DNA of 64,000 bases from Rhodospirillales bacterium (GTDB taxonomy: Bacteria > Pseudomonadota > Alphaproteobacteria > Rhodospirillales > SHVQ01), in assembly GCA_009694195.1 (NCBI GenBank), contig SHVQ01000008.1, positions 22,219 to 86,218 of the forward strand, written 5' to 3'. Each line of letters opens with the position of its first letter. Positions within the stretch are counted from its first letter, which is position 1. Shown here piece by piece: positions 26,059 through 33,764 of the stretch. A program made the position numbers and the translations under genes. Below the pieces are notes generated by a model. It was not told where the DNA came from. It saw only the letters and a program-made list of their open reading frames with translations, and ran no database searches.

Positions 26059-26383
26059 GCCGTCGCTCTGGATCGTGCTCGCGGTCGCGACGGGCGCAAC
26101 CTATCTCTGGCGCGGGCTCGGCGTCGCGGTCGCGAGCCGCATCAGCCCCGAAGGCGACTTTGCGAGTTGGATGTCCTGCGTCGCCTACGCGATGCTGGCG
26201 GGCCTGATCGCGCGGATGATTCTCTTTCCCGCCGGAGTCCTCGGCGAAACCCTGCTCGAAGACCGCCTGGCCGCGACCGCGGCCGGCCTCTCCATCTTCT
26301 TCATATTCAAGAGAAATCTACTTCTTTCGACGGTTGCGGCGACGGTGCTTTTCATCGCGATCATTGCCGTCCGCGGGGCCTAG
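26051..26383 (+). CDS. azlD: AzlD family branched-chain amino acid exporter small subunit
   Basis: A 110-residue four-helix membrane protein, the usual AzlD size, with the family pattern TGATYLWRGLGVAVASRI and SWMSCVAYAMLAGLIARM. It overlaps azlC by eight bases, so it is the coupled partner. The 81 bases that follow, before the convergent methyltransferase, hold only an AT-rich TTTGTAC-repeated stretch. Confidence 0.87.
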   Translation: MDEPSLWIVLAVATGATYLWRGLGVAVASRISPEGDFASWMSCVAYAMLAGLIARMILFPAGVLGETLLEDRLAATAAGLSIFFIFKRNLLLSTVAATVLFIAIIAVRGA

Positions 26384-26464
26384 AGGCGCACGCCCGGTTT
26401 GTACGTTTTGTACAATTTGTTACCGGATTCAAAAACGATATGTTTTACGTACCACGCCGTACCG

Positions 26465-27529
26465 TCAGGCAGCGCCGAGAACGTACACCGCGGCGTCGAC
26501 CGGATCGCCCTTCTCGAAGCGGAGCACGCAATCCCGGCGCGCCCGCACAGCGAAGCCGGCGCGCGAGGCCTCGGCCGCCACATAGGCGGCGCCGTGCCGG
26601 TAGTGCCCGGACGGCGCGAGGCCGTACCCCGGCCCCGGACCCCGCTCGACCGTGAACGCGAAATGGCCGGGCGGGCGGAGCACGCGGCGGACCGCCGCAT
26701 AGAGCGGCGCAAGGTCGCCGATATAGATCAGCACGTCGCCCGCAAGGACGAGGTCGTAGCGCGCGCTCATGCGCGCCAGCGTCTCCGCCACCTCGCCGAC
26801 CGTGAGCGCGGCGTAGATTGCCTTCTCGCGCGCCTTGGCAATCATGCCCGGCGACAAATCGACGCCGTCGATGCGGCGCGCGAGCGGGTGGAACGCGGCG
26901 CCGCAGAGCCCGGTGCCGCAACCGGCATCCAGGATGTCGAGGTTCTGCGCGCGCTGGCCGAGGACGCCCTGCACCGCGTCGAGAAGAAACCCGGGGCCCC
27001 CGTACTTGAGGCTCTGAACGAGGTCGGCTTCGAATTTTTCCGCATAGACGTCGAAAAGCTCGACGACGAGCTGCCGGGGCGCCTGCGCCGGCACCTCGGC
27101 CGCGCCGAGAGCGCTCAGGTAATAGCGGGCGCCGCGCGCGCCCGGATCGAGATCGACACATTTCTGGTACTCGACGATCGCGGCCGCGTGATCGCCGCGC
27201 TGCTGGAGCGCGTGGGCCAGCGCGAAACGGGCCGCGGCCGACCGAGGCTCCGCGGCCACCTTGCGGCGCGCTTCCGAGACGGCCTTGTCGAGCTTCTCGT
27301 TGAGCTTCGCTCGTTCCAAGGCGCGTCGCAGGGTGCCGGCGCCCGGGGCGCCGCTATCGAGCTCGGCCGTTATTCTGGTGAAATCGGGCGCGACCGGCGC
27401 GACCTCGCCCGCATGGGCCATGAGCGCCGCGCTCACGCTCGCCGGCCGGCCCGGCCGGGGGCCGGAGAGACCGGACCTGCGGCCACGCGGGCCGGACGGT
27501 GGCTTGTTGCGCGATTTCGCCATGGCCAT
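26465..27529 (-). CDS. TPR-containing SAM-dependent methyltransferase
   Basis: A 354-residue protein with a basic N-terminus (KSRNKPPSGPRGRRSG), one or two TPR-like helices at 95-130 (AHALQQRGDHAAAIVEYQKCVDLDP) and a class I methyltransferase domain from about 155. Motif I is LDILDAGCGTGLCG (197-210) and GVDLSPGMIAKAREK follows. The substrate is unknown. The first 25 codons and the region before them are duplicated at 28160-28291. In that copy only the second ATG (equivalent of 27523) is kept, so the start may be 27523. Confidence 0.85.
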   Translation of the reverse strand: MAMAKSRNKPPSGPRGRRSGLSGPRPGRPASVSAALMAHAGEVAPVAPDFTRITAELDSGAPGAGTLRRALERAKLNEKLDKAVSEARRKVAAEPRSAAARFALAHALQQRGDHAAAIVEYQKCVDLDPGARGARYYLSALGAAEVPAQAPRQLVVELFDVYAEKFEADLVQSLKYGGPGFLLDAVQGVLGQRAQNLDILDAGCGTGLCGAAFHPLARRIDGVDLSPGMIAKAREKAIYAALTVGEVAETLARMSARYDLVLAGDVLIYIGDLAPLYAAVRRVLRPPGHFAFTVERGPGPGYGLAPSGHYRHGAAYVAAEASRAGFAVRARRDCVLRFEKGDPVDAAVYVLGAA

Positions 27530-27575
27530 GCATATTTTACCGGACCGCTTCGGCGTTTAACACCCTGCCCCCCGG
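27440..27575. repeat. Direct repeat, copy A, flanking the DUF488 gene
   Basis: About 130 bases covering the methyltransferase N-terminal codons and the end of a PNPOx gene recur in direct orientation at 28160-28291 with roughly nine in ten bases identical. The two copies bracket the DUF488 gene. Confidence 0.85.
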
Positions 27576-27686
27576 CCGCACGAACGCCGCCCGCCGGGGG
27601 CCGTCCGGATTGAGATAGAGCCACTCCAGGCGCTCGACCGCAACCTCGATGACGGTGAACTTGCGGAAGGCGGGACCGCTTTCCAT
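27537..27686 (-). pseudogene. C-terminal fragment of a pyridoxamine-phosphate-oxidase-like gene
   Basis: Fifty codons from the ATG at 27686 encode the missing tail of the PNPOx gene at 28274: PAFRKFTVIEVAVERLEW, then LYLNPDGPRRAAF and VLNAEAVR before the stop. The WLYL...G..R segment is the PNPOx C-terminal dimerisation region. The fragment lacks the FMN domain and is separated from it by the DUF488 gene. It may be dead, or a relic of a duplication. Confidence 0.8.
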
Positions 27687-27698
27687 GCGGCGCACCGG

Positions 27699-28052
27699 CT
27701 ATCGATGCGCTCCAAGATATTCCGCGAGGACCAGTGCCTGATTGTGCGCCACATCGCGCGCCGAGTAGAGCAATGTGACCGGCCCGCGTACGCATATGGC
27801 GCGTAGCTTTGCAATTGCATCGGGATTGCGGTCGAGCTCTGCCGCGTAGCGAGCGCAGAATTGCTTCCAGCGCTCGGGGCGATGATTGAACCATTTCCGC
27901 AATTCCGTGCTTGGGGCGACGTCCTTGAACCAAACTACGTCGCCGAGCTTCTCCTTGCTGATCCCGCGCGGCCAAACACGGTCTACCAGAACGCACAGCC
28001 CGTCGTCCGAGGAGCGCCGCTCATAAACTCGCTTGATCTGCGGATTTGCCAT
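27699..28052 (-). CDS. DUF488 family protein
   Basis: A 117-residue DUF488 protein: IKRVYERRSSDDGLCVLVDRVWPRG, KDVAPSTELRKWFNH, WKQFCARYAAEL and VTLLYSARDVAHNQALVLAEYL in order. The function of the family is not established. The start at 28052 gives the family-typical MANPQIKRVYE. It lies exactly between two direct repeats that contain pieces of its neighbours, so it was inserted into, or trapped by, a rearrangement. Confidence 0.88.
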   Translation of the reverse strand: MANPQIKRVYERRSSDDGLCVLVDRVWPRGISKEKLGDVVWFKDVAPSTELRKWFNHRPERWKQFCARYAAELDRNPDAIAKLRAICVRGPVTLLYSARDVAHNQALVLAEYLGAHR

Positions 28053-28099
28053 GCCTCTTCGTGCATTTTTTACGGTGTCCCGTTTGCGACGCATCTTCG

Positions 28100-28240
28100 T
28101 CATCGCACGCACATGATCGCAAGGCGCTGGTCATACGCCAAGACGGCGCAGTCGGGCCAATCCGGCCGGCGGCCGGAGCCTGGAGGACCGGACCTGCGGC
28201 CACGCGGGGCGGACGGAGGCTTGTTGCGCGATTTCGCCAT
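28100..28240 (-). pseudogene. Truncated second copy of the methyltransferase N-terminus
   Basis: The 46 codons from 28240 begin MAKSRNKPPSAPRGRRSG, nearly the same as the methyltransferase N-terminus at 27523. Similarity stops after about 25 codons near 28163 and the frame ends in unrelated sequence. No methyltransferase domain follows. Confidence 0.75.
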
Positions 28241-28291
28241 GGCCGCGCAGATTCTACCGGACCGCCTCGGCGTTTAACACCCTTCCCCCAG
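28160..28291. repeat. Direct repeat, copy B
   Basis: The second copy of the repeat at 27440-27575. It includes the tail of the PNPOx gene, here frameshifted, and the first codons of a truncated methyltransferase copy. Confidence 0.85.
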
Positions 28292-28792
28292 GGCAACGGC
28301 GAAGTCCTGGAACGCGGGATCGCTTTCCTCCGCGCTCGGCAACCGCCCGATGTACGCGGCCGGAAATCCCCCGGTCGGCACAGCCGACGGCGTTCCCGGC
28401 ACGTCTTCGCCCATGTAGGCCCGGCGGACGGGCGGCACGGTCGCGGCCCAGGCGGCGCGGTCGCGCGCGTCGCCGCGGCGCACCGTTGCCGTGCCGGTCG
28501 CGCGGATTTGCACGTTCTCTTGCGGGTGATGGAAGACGACCTGCACGCGGGGCTCGGCCGTGATCTCCTGGACCTTGGCCGAGCGCGCGTCGGTGTGGAC
28601 CTGGAGCGTCCGGCGCTCCGCGTCGACCGCGCGGAGGATGACGGTGCGCACGGCGGGCGCACCGTCCAGGCCCGTCGTCGCCAGCACGGGCGTGCGCAAG
28701 GGCGACTCCCGCTTCGCCTGGCCGTCCTGCATCAACGCCCACGCGTGGGCGGCCTCCAGGTCCGCGTAGTGGTCGGGCTTCGGCCCGGCCAT
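28274..28792 (-). CDS. Pyridoxamine 5'-phosphate oxidase-like flavoprotein, C-terminally truncated
   Basis: A 172-residue PNPOx-family protein. The FMN-binding split barrel is present: PVLATTGLDGAPAVRTVILR, LQVHTDARSAKVQEI, VVFHHPQENVQIRATG. It ends abruptly as DPAFQDFAV-ALGEGC, where relatives continue with about 35 more residues. After the early stop, the normal ending VLNAEAVR is still readable in another frame to 28254, so an internal deletion of about 80 bases plus a frameshift has occurred. A copy of the lost tail lies at 27537-27686. Activity is doubtful. The start overlaps the DUF4864 stop. Confidence 0.82.
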   Translation of the reverse strand: MAGPKPDHYADLEAAHAWALMQDGQAKRESPLRTPVLATTGLDGAPAVRTVILRAVDAERRTLQVHTDARSAKVQEITAEPRVQVVFHHPQENVQIRATGTATVRRGDARDRAAWAATVPPVRRAYMGEDVPGTPSAVPTGGFPAAYIGRLPSAEESDPAFQDFAVALGEGC

Positions 28793-29217
28793 CAGATCTT
28801 CGGCAACGGCACGAGGGCGCAGCCGTCGATCCGCCAGCTTCCGTCCGGCATCCGCATCATCGGATAGAGCGCCATGAAGGCGTCGCCGTCGGCACCGACG
28901 ATGGTCGCGCGCTGGATCAGGCGGCCGTCGTCCTCGACCAGCTCGAGAAAGGTGACGCTCTTCGGCCTGTACACCGGCGGGTAACCGGAGATCACCATCT
29001 GCATGAAGATCTCCGGCGAGCGGAATTGGGTCTGGATGTTGGGCGAGGCAAAGGAGAAGGCGAGCTTGCCGTCGTCCTTCTTGAAGGCGTCGAGCTGCCG
29101 CTCGATCACCTGGACAATCTGGGCCCGCTGCTCGGCGCGCGGATCGGCGCGGGCCGGCAGGGGGAACAGGAGTGCGGCGAACAGGAGTGCGGCGAGGACG
29201 AGAGCAACGGCGCGCAT
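28792..29217 (-). CDS. DUF4864 exported protein
   Basis: A 141-residue protein with a signal peptide (residues 1-24, ending PLPARA) and a small SnoaL/NTF2-like alpha+beta body: QIVQVIERQLDAFKKDDGKLAFSFASPNI in two parts, and GSWRIDGCALVPLP at the end. This is the DUF4864 pattern and its function is unknown. It overlaps the PNPOx start and lies 12 bases after ridA, so the three are probably co-transcribed. Confidence 0.82.
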   Translation of the reverse strand: MRAVALVLAALLFAALLFPLPARADPRAEQRAQIVQVIERQLDAFKKDDGKLAFSFASPNIQTQFRSPEIFMQMVISGYPPVYRPKSVTFLELVEDDGRLIQRATIVGADGDAFMALYPMMRMPDGSWRIDGCALVPLPKI

Positions 29218-29229
29218 GAGATGTCTCCC

Positions 29230-29706
29230 TTAGTTGCGGCGCGAACGGGTTCGGCGCGCACGCGCGGGCCGCGCCGGTCTGCGGGTGGAGGGGACGCGCT
29301 TCTTGCGCTTTTTGGGCGCATCGACCTTGGCCGCCCACGCCTCGATCTCGACCAGGTACTCAGGGTGCGGCAGCGCGGTGACCGTGATGAGCGTGCTTGC
29401 CGGCTTCTCGCCGCCGAGCATGCGGTTGCGCGCCGCCTGGAAACCCGCGCGGTCCTCAGCTCTCGGCATGAAGATGGTGACGGCGACCAGGTCCTCCGCG
29501 CTCATGCCCGCGTGCGCGAGCACGGCGAAGATGTTGAGCCACACGCGCTCGGCCTGGGCCTCGATGCCCTTGGGAATGGTGCCGTCCGGATTGACCGGGA
29601 CTTGGCCGGAGAGGCGGAGCCAGCGCGCGTTCGGCGGGATCTCGACCGCGGCGGAGAAATGCGCGCCGGGCGCGGCGATGGTGGGCACGTTGAAGCGCTT
29701 GATCAT
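29230..29706 (-). CDS. RidA family protein
   Basis: A 158-residue RidA/YjgF-like protein with the barrel core ARWLRLSGQVPVNPDGTIP, AERVWLNIFAVLAHAGMS and LITVTALPHPEYLVEIEAWA. It has an added basic C-terminal tail rich in Lys/Arg (KKRKKRVPSTRRPARPARAR). RidA proteins hydrolyse reactive enamine/imine intermediates. The usual catalytic Arg of the first subgroup is not obvious (ITVTALPHPEY stands at that region), so it may belong to another Rid subgroup. Confidence 0.85.
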   Translation of the reverse strand: MIKRFNVPTIAAPGAHFSAAVEIPPNARWLRLSGQVPVNPDGTIPKGIEAQAERVWLNIFAVLAHAGMSAEDLVAVTIFMPRAEDRAGFQAARNRMLGGEKPASTLITVTALPHPEYLVEIEAWAAKVDAPKKRKKRVPSTRRPARPARARRTRSRRN

Positions 29707-29723
29707 GATGAAGCTCCCCCGTC

Positions 29724-29812
29724 CGTCATGCCCGCACTTGTTGCGGGCATCCACGACTTGGCTCACAGCATCAAGAGCGTGGATCGCCGGGTCAAGCCCG
29801 GCGATGACGCAA
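29724..29812. repeat. Pair of palindromic intergenic repeats
   Basis: Two hairpins, ATGCCCGC-ACTTGTT-GCGGGCAT (29728-29750) and ATCGCCGGG-TCAAG-CCCGGCGAT (29783-29805), lie between ridA and the DMT exporter. They belong to the same alphaproteobacterial family as the one at 13331. Confidence 0.75.
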
Positions 29813-29820
29813 GAAGGATA

Positions 29821-30687
29821 TCAATGGCCGGAGAGTACCGCGACGCCGCCGAAGATCAGCGCCATCCCGCCCCATTGGGCCGGCGTGATCGTCTCCTTGA
29901 GGAAACCGCGGGCCCAAAGAGCGGCGACGGCGCCGAATCCGGAGGCGATCACCGCGGCGATCTCGCCCCCGTCGCCGTGCCCGGCCGTGAAAAGCGCGAG
30001 GTAGGCGCCGGCGTCCAGCAATCCCTGCAACAGCAGGGCGGGGACCAGGGATGCGGAAAACCGGAGCTTGTAGCGCGGGAGGAGAAAGAGCGGCAGGAGC
30101 GCGAGAAGGCCCACGATGCGCGAGGCCCAGACCGTCTGAACCTCGCCGAACATCGGCGTGGCCGCCTGGCCGGCGACGATGCTCAGGGCAAAGAAGAACG
30201 CCGCCGCGCCGGCATAGAGGAGCGTCCGCCGGATGCCGCCCGGCGGCTCCGGCTCTCCTTCCGCGTCCTCGGCCTTGGCCGCGCGGCCGACCACCGCGAC
30301 GCCCGCCATGACGACAGCCATGGCGATCCATTGGAGCCAGCCCGGCCGGGCGCCGAGAGCGACCGCGATGAGAAGGACGAGCGCCGGATAGGCGCCGACG
30401 ACCGGCGCGACCACGCTCACGGGGCCGCGCGCGAGCGCGTTGTAGAGAAAGAGCGTCGGCACCATCACCAGGACGCCGGTCGCCAGCAGAAGCCAGGCGC
30501 CCGGCCACTGCCAGACCAAGGGCTCGCCGGCGGCGAACATCCATGCGGTGAGCGCGACCGAGCCGACGGCGAGCATGCCGAAGAGGGAGCTGGCGGAACC
30601 GATCCCGCGGCTCGTGAAGCGGGCGACGAAGTCGGCGGTGCCCCAGGCGAAGGCCGCCGCGATTCCGAGCAATACGGGGTTCATCAT
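29821..30687 (-). CDS. DMT superfamily transporter (EamA), ten-helix
   Basis: A 288-residue protein with ten predicted membrane helices in two EamA repeats. It starts NPVLLGIAAAFAWGTADFVARF and the second repeat contains GEVQTVWASRIVGLLALLP. Such proteins export metabolites such as amino acids. It is distant from the four DMT genes at 55-62 kb, which share a different start (RRGIxWM). The substrate is unknown. Confidence 0.83.
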   Translation of the reverse strand: MMNPVLLGIAAAFAWGTADFVARFTSRGIGSASSLFGMLAVGSVALTAWMFAAGEPLVWQWPGAWLLLATGVLVMVPTLFLYNALARGPVSVVAPVVGAYPALVLLIAVALGARPGWLQWIAMAVVMAGVAVVGRAAKAEDAEGEPEPPGGIRRTLLYAGAAAFFFALSIVAGQAATPMFGEVQTVWASRIVGLLALLPLFLLPRYKLRFSASLVPALLLQGLLDAGAYLALFTAGHGDGGEIAAVIASGFGAVAALWARGFLKETITPAQWGGMALIFGGVAVLSGH

Positions 30688-30733
30688 GGGCGGCGATCAT
30701 GCTCCGCCGGCCGCCGCCCGGCAACCGCCGAGC

Positions 30734-30790
30734 CTTTCGACAGGCTCACCCTTCGACAGGCTCACCCTTCGACAGGCTCAGGGTGAGGCG
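30734..30790. repeat. Triple tandem repeat of a dispersed 16-17 bp unit
   Basis: Three units of CTTCGACAGGCTCACC-type sequence run head to tail, and the last continues into AGGGTGAG to form the widespread CTTCGACAGGCTCAGGGTGAG element. Related inverted copies occur at 53630 and 58500. It lies 45 bases before the XRE-cupin gene. Confidence 0.8.
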
Positions 30791-30834
30791 CGCGCGTGTG
30801 ATACGATGCGAGCGCCGTTCGGGGGACCGTTCCG

Positions 30835-31485
30835 ATGAAAAAGCGTTCCAAGCCGCGCCGCACGCCGCCCAAGTTCCAGGACCCCCACGCCCTCGCGGGG
30901 AGCCGCGACGGCTCGCTCGAAGTCGCGATCGGCGCCGAGGTGCGCGCGTTCCGCCGGAAGCAGAACATGACCGTCGCCGAACTCGCGAAGCGGGCGGCGC
31001 TCTCGACGGGGATGCTGTCGAAGATCGAGAACGGCGTCACGTCGCCCTCCCTCGACACGCTGCGGTCTCTCTCGAAGGCGCTGCACGTGCCGGTGACGGC
31101 CTTCTTCCGCCGTTACGAAGAAGAGCGCGACGCGACGTTCGTCCACGCCGGACACGGCCTCAAGATCGAGCGGCGCGGCACGCGCGCCGGGCACCAGTAC
31201 CAGCTCCTCGGCCACACGACGGGGAAGCGCCTGGTGGTCGAGCCGTATCTCATCACGCTCACCGAGGAGTCGGACGTCTTCCCCCTCTTCCAGCACTCCG
31301 GCGTCGAGTTCCTGTACATGCTGGAGGGCGAGGTCGAGTACCGGCACAGCAACAAGACCTATCGCCTGACGCCCGGCGACTCGCTCTTTTTCGACGCCGA
31401 CGCGCCGCACGGGCCGGAAGAGCTGACGCGGCTCCCCATCCGCTTCATTTCCGTCATTTGCTACCCGCGGGCGGACGAGGACTAG
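30835..31485 (+). CDS. XRE-family regulator with C-terminal cupin
   Basis: A 216-residue regulator with an HTH at about residues 30-85 (RKQNMTVAELAKRAALSTGML, SKIENGVTSPSLDTLRSL) and a cupin_2 effector domain from about 120 (VFPLFQHSGVEFLYMLEGEVEYR, LTPGDSLFFDADAPHG). Such proteins often control amine, polyamine or amino-acid genes and sense a small carboxylate or amine. It is 111 bases upstream of glxB and stands in the position that the regulator glxA holds in rhizobial glx clusters. A palindrome in the gap may be its operator. Confidence 0.88.
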   Translation: MKKRSKPRRTPPKFQDPHALAGSRDGSLEVAIGAEVRAFRRKQNMTVAELAKRAALSTGMLSKIENGVTSPSLDTLRSLSKALHVPVTAFFRRYEEERDATFVHAGHGLKIERRGTRAGHQYQLLGHTTGKRLVVEPYLITLTEESDVFPLFQHSGVEFLYMLEGEVEYRHSNKTYRLTPGDSLFFDADAPHGPEELTRLPIRFISVICYPRADED

Positions 31486-31500
31486 GGCCTTTCCTTTCCG

Positions 31501-31515
31501 TTTCCCTTGGGGAAA
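31501..31515 (+). promoter_or_regulatory. TTTCCC-TTG-GGGAAA palindrome, candidate operator for the glx operon
   Basis: A perfect 6-bp inverted repeat with a 3-base centre lies 82 bases before glxB and just after the XRE-cupin stop. TTTCC half-sites also precede it at 31489-31500. The position suits control of glxB by the upstream regulator. Confidence 0.45.
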
Positions 31516-31596
31516 ATAAGTTTACCCGGGCCTTGAACCCCATCAGCCGATCCGATACGGTCGCGACAACGATCCGATCCCCGGAGGACATGATCC

Positions 31597-32496
31597 ATGT
31601 GCGGCATCGTCGGCCTCTACCTGAAGAACAAGAAGCTCGAAAAACACTTGGGCAAGCACCTGACGGCCATGCTGGTCGGGATGAGCGACCGCGGGCCGGA
31701 CTCGGCAGGGATGGCCGTCTATCGGAACCCGGCACCCAAGGGCTCGGTCAAGCTTTCGCTCTTCCATCCGGACCCCACGTTCGCTTGGAAGAAGCTCGCA
31801 TCCCAGGTGCGGAAGGCGTTCGGCGGCAAGGCCAAAGGCGAGGTGCGCGGGAGCCACTACGTGCTCGTCGCCAAGGGGTCGCCTGAGCGCCTCAGGAAAT
31901 GGATTCCCGAGCACTTCCCGACCGTCCGCATCATGGGCATCGGCGACATCATCGAGATTTATAAGGAGAAGGGCCGGCCCGAGCAGGTGGCCCAGCGCTT
32001 CCGGCTGCACGAGCTCACGGGCACCCACGCCATCGGCCACACGCGGATGGCAACGGAGAGCGCGGTGACGACCGAGCACTCGCACCCCTTCTCCACCGGC
32101 CAGGACCTCTGCCTCGTCCACAACGGCTCGCTCTCCAACTACAATCGCCTCCGCCAGTGGCTGCAGCGCCATGGCATCCAGTTCCAGACCGACAACGACA
32201 CGGAAGTGGCGGCCGGCTATTTCGCCTTTCGCCTGCAGCAAGGCGACAGCCTGAAGGAGGCGTTGAAGGCCGGGCTCGTCGACCTCGACGGCTTCTTCAC
32301 CTTCGCCGTCGGGACCCGCGACGGGTTCGCGGTGGTCCGCGACGGGATCGCCTGCAAGCCCGCCGTGCTGGCGGAAAACGACGACTGGGTCGCGATGGCG
32401 TCCGAGTATCGATCGATCGCGCATCTGCCCGGCGCGGAGAAGGCGAAGATTTGGGAGCCCGCCCCCGCCACCATCTACACCTGGGGCAACGCTTAA
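31597..32496 (+). CDS. glxB: Class II glutamine amidotransferase (GlxB / MgsA-like)
   Basis: A 299-residue Ntn-type glutaminase domain matching the N-terminal part of glutamate synthase. Cys2 (MCGIVGLYLK) is the nucleophile after Met removal. MSDRGPDSAGMAVY, HTRMATESAVTTEHSHPF and LVHNGSLSNYNRLR are the glutamine-binding elements. It would release ammonia to GlxD. In methylamine-using bacteria the homologue is the first subunit of N-methylglutamate synthase. GGAGG occurs upstream and glxC follows after ten bases. Confidence 0.9.
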   Translation: MCGIVGLYLKNKKLEKHLGKHLTAMLVGMSDRGPDSAGMAVYRNPAPKGSVKLSLFHPDPTFAWKKLASQVRKAFGGKAKGEVRGSHYVLVAKGSPERLRKWIPEHFPTVRIMGIGDIIEIYKEKGRPEQVAQRFRLHELTGTHAIGHTRMATESAVTTEHSHPFSTGQDLCLVHNGSLSNYNRLRQWLQRHGIQFQTDNDTEVAAGYFAFRLQQGDSLKEALKAGLVDLDGFFTFAVGTRDGFAVVRDGIACKPAVLAENDDWVAMASEYRSIAHLPGAEKAKIWEPAPATIYTWGNA

Positions 32497-32506
32497 AGGT
32501 CCAGCC

Positions 32507-33193
32507 ATGATCACCGTCGATTTGGAGACCGCGGGCGGCGTGCGCGCGCTGAATGACCGCCTGCACAAGCTGCCGCACGATACCAACGAAACCGCCTGGA
32601 AGGTTCTCAACCCGATGGGGGCGCACGCGGTCGCCGTCGGCGTGAACGCGCCGATCCAGGTCGAGATCGACGGCCACGTCGGCTACTACTGCGGCGGCAT
32701 GAACACGGACGCGACCATCACCGTCAACGGCCACGCCGGCCCCGGGCTGGGCGAGAACATCATGTCCGGCACGATCCGCGTGAAGGGAAACGCCTCCCAG
32801 TCCGCGGCCGCCACCGGGCGCGGCGGCCTCGTGGTGATCGAAGGGAGCGCGAGCTCGCGCTGCGGGATCGCCATGAAGGGCGTCGACATCGTGGTCGGCG
32901 GCGACGTCGGCCACATGAGCGCCTTCATGGCGCAGGCCGGGCATTTGGTCGTCTGCGGCGACGCGGGCTCGAGCTTGGGCGACTCGATTTATGAAGCGAT
33001 CCTCTACGTGCGCGGCCAGGTCGAGAGCCTCGGCGCCGATTGCATCGAGAAAGAGATGACTCCCGAGCACCTGAAGACGGTCGAAAGCCTGCTCAAGCGG
33101 GCGGGCGTGAAGGCCGATCCGAAGGCGTTCAAGCGCTACGGCTCGGCCCGCAAGCTCTACAATTTCAAGATCGACAACGCGGCGAATTACTAG
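32507..33193 (+). CDS. glxC: Glutamate synthase GltB C-terminal-like subunit (GlxC / MgsB-like)
   Basis: A 228-residue protein with the right-handed beta-helix repeat of the GXGXG domain of glutamate synthase: HVGYYCGGMNTDATITVNGHAG, MSGTIRVKGNASQSAAATG and GSSLGDSIYEAILYVRG read in order. It is the structural third part of the split enzyme. It is separated from glxD by a 0.5-kb DUF559-carrying element, whereas glxC and glxD normally adjoin. Confidence 0.9.
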   Translation: MITVDLETAGGVRALNDRLHKLPHDTNETAWKVLNPMGAHAVAVGVNAPIQVEIDGHVGYYCGGMNTDATITVNGHAGPGLGENIMSGTIRVKGNASQSAAATGRGGLVVIEGSASSRCGIAMKGVDIVVGGDVGHMSAFMAQAGHLVVCGDAGSSLGDSIYEAILYVRGQVESLGADCIEKEMTPEHLKTVESLLKRAGVKADPKAFKRYGSARKLYNFKIDNAANY

Positions 33194-33237
33194 ATGACAG
33201 CGCGCTGGCCGGAACACGTTTCCACGGACATCGAAGC

Positions 33238-33742
33238 CCCTCTCGCGCGCGAGCGGGAGAGGGTGGCGAACCCGCGGGATTGGCCTGCGGGGAGCCGGGT
33301 GAGGGCTATTCCGTCAGCCCCGACGAGGGCGACTCAGGACGCGCAAGATGGTCCCTTGCACCGCATCAATGTTGGTCAGAATGTCGGTGTTCCAAAAGCG
33401 CAGCACCTTCCAGCCATGGCGCTTGAGCCAAGCGGTTCGGCGTTGGTCGTCGGTGCATCCGGAGTGCTGACCGCCGTCGGCCTCGATCACAAGGCAGTAT
33501 TCAATACAGGCAAAATCGACCACGAACGGCCCCAGCGGATGCTGACGGCGAAATTTGTATCCTCGCAGCCGCTGTCCACGCAGCGCCGACCACAGCCGGC
33601 GTTCGGCATCTGTCATTGTCGCCCGCAAGCGGAGTGCCGTGCGGTTGGGCATCGTCGGCAGGATAGCACGAGTGTAAATCACCCTCACCTTCCCGGCCCT
33701 GAAGGGCCGGGTCCCTCCCTCTCCCGCTCGCGCGGGAGAGGG
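33238..33742. mobile_element. DUF559-carrying element bounded by 26-bp inverted repeats
   Basis: Positions 33238-33263 and 33717-33742 are inverted copies of each other with 25 of 26 bases matching; each is itself nearly palindromic. A second hairpin (CCCGGCCCT-GA-AGGGCCGGG, 33692-33711) lies inside the right end. The interior codes for a DUF559 protein on the opposite strand. The unit interrupts the glxC-glxD junction. No target-site duplication could be fixed. Confidence 0.6.
33314..33652 (-). CDS. DUF559 (restriction-endonuclease-like fold) protein
   Basis: A 112-residue protein starting MPNRTALRLRATMTDAERRLW. The DUF559 core follows: LRGQRLRGYKFRRQHPLGPF, VVDFACIEYCLVIEADGGQH and RTAWLKRHGWKVLRFWNTDI. 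The D...E-D-G-x-Q-H arrangement matches the PD-(D/E)XK nuclease site shared with Vsr very-short-patch endonucleases. It is antisense to the glx operon and enclosed by inverted repeats. Its cellular role is unproven. Transposition or repeat-directed nicking is a guess. Confidence 0.88.
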   Translation of the reverse strand: MPNRTALRLRATMTDAERRLWSALRGQRLRGYKFRRQHPLGPFVVDFACIEYCLVIEADGGQHSGCTDDQRRTAWLKRHGWKVLRFWNTDILTNIDAVQGTILRVLSRPRRG

Positions 33743-33764
33743 GCTGTTCCGGAGTGAAAGCACA

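Noticed and set aside
30734..30790. CRISPR-like array
   Set aside because: The units abut without spacers and there are no cas genes; it is a tandem of a dispersed repeat.
33194..33757. A 187-codon plus-strand frame between glxC and glxD
   Set aside because: It runs through inverted repeats and opposite the DUF559 gene, with no domain of its own.
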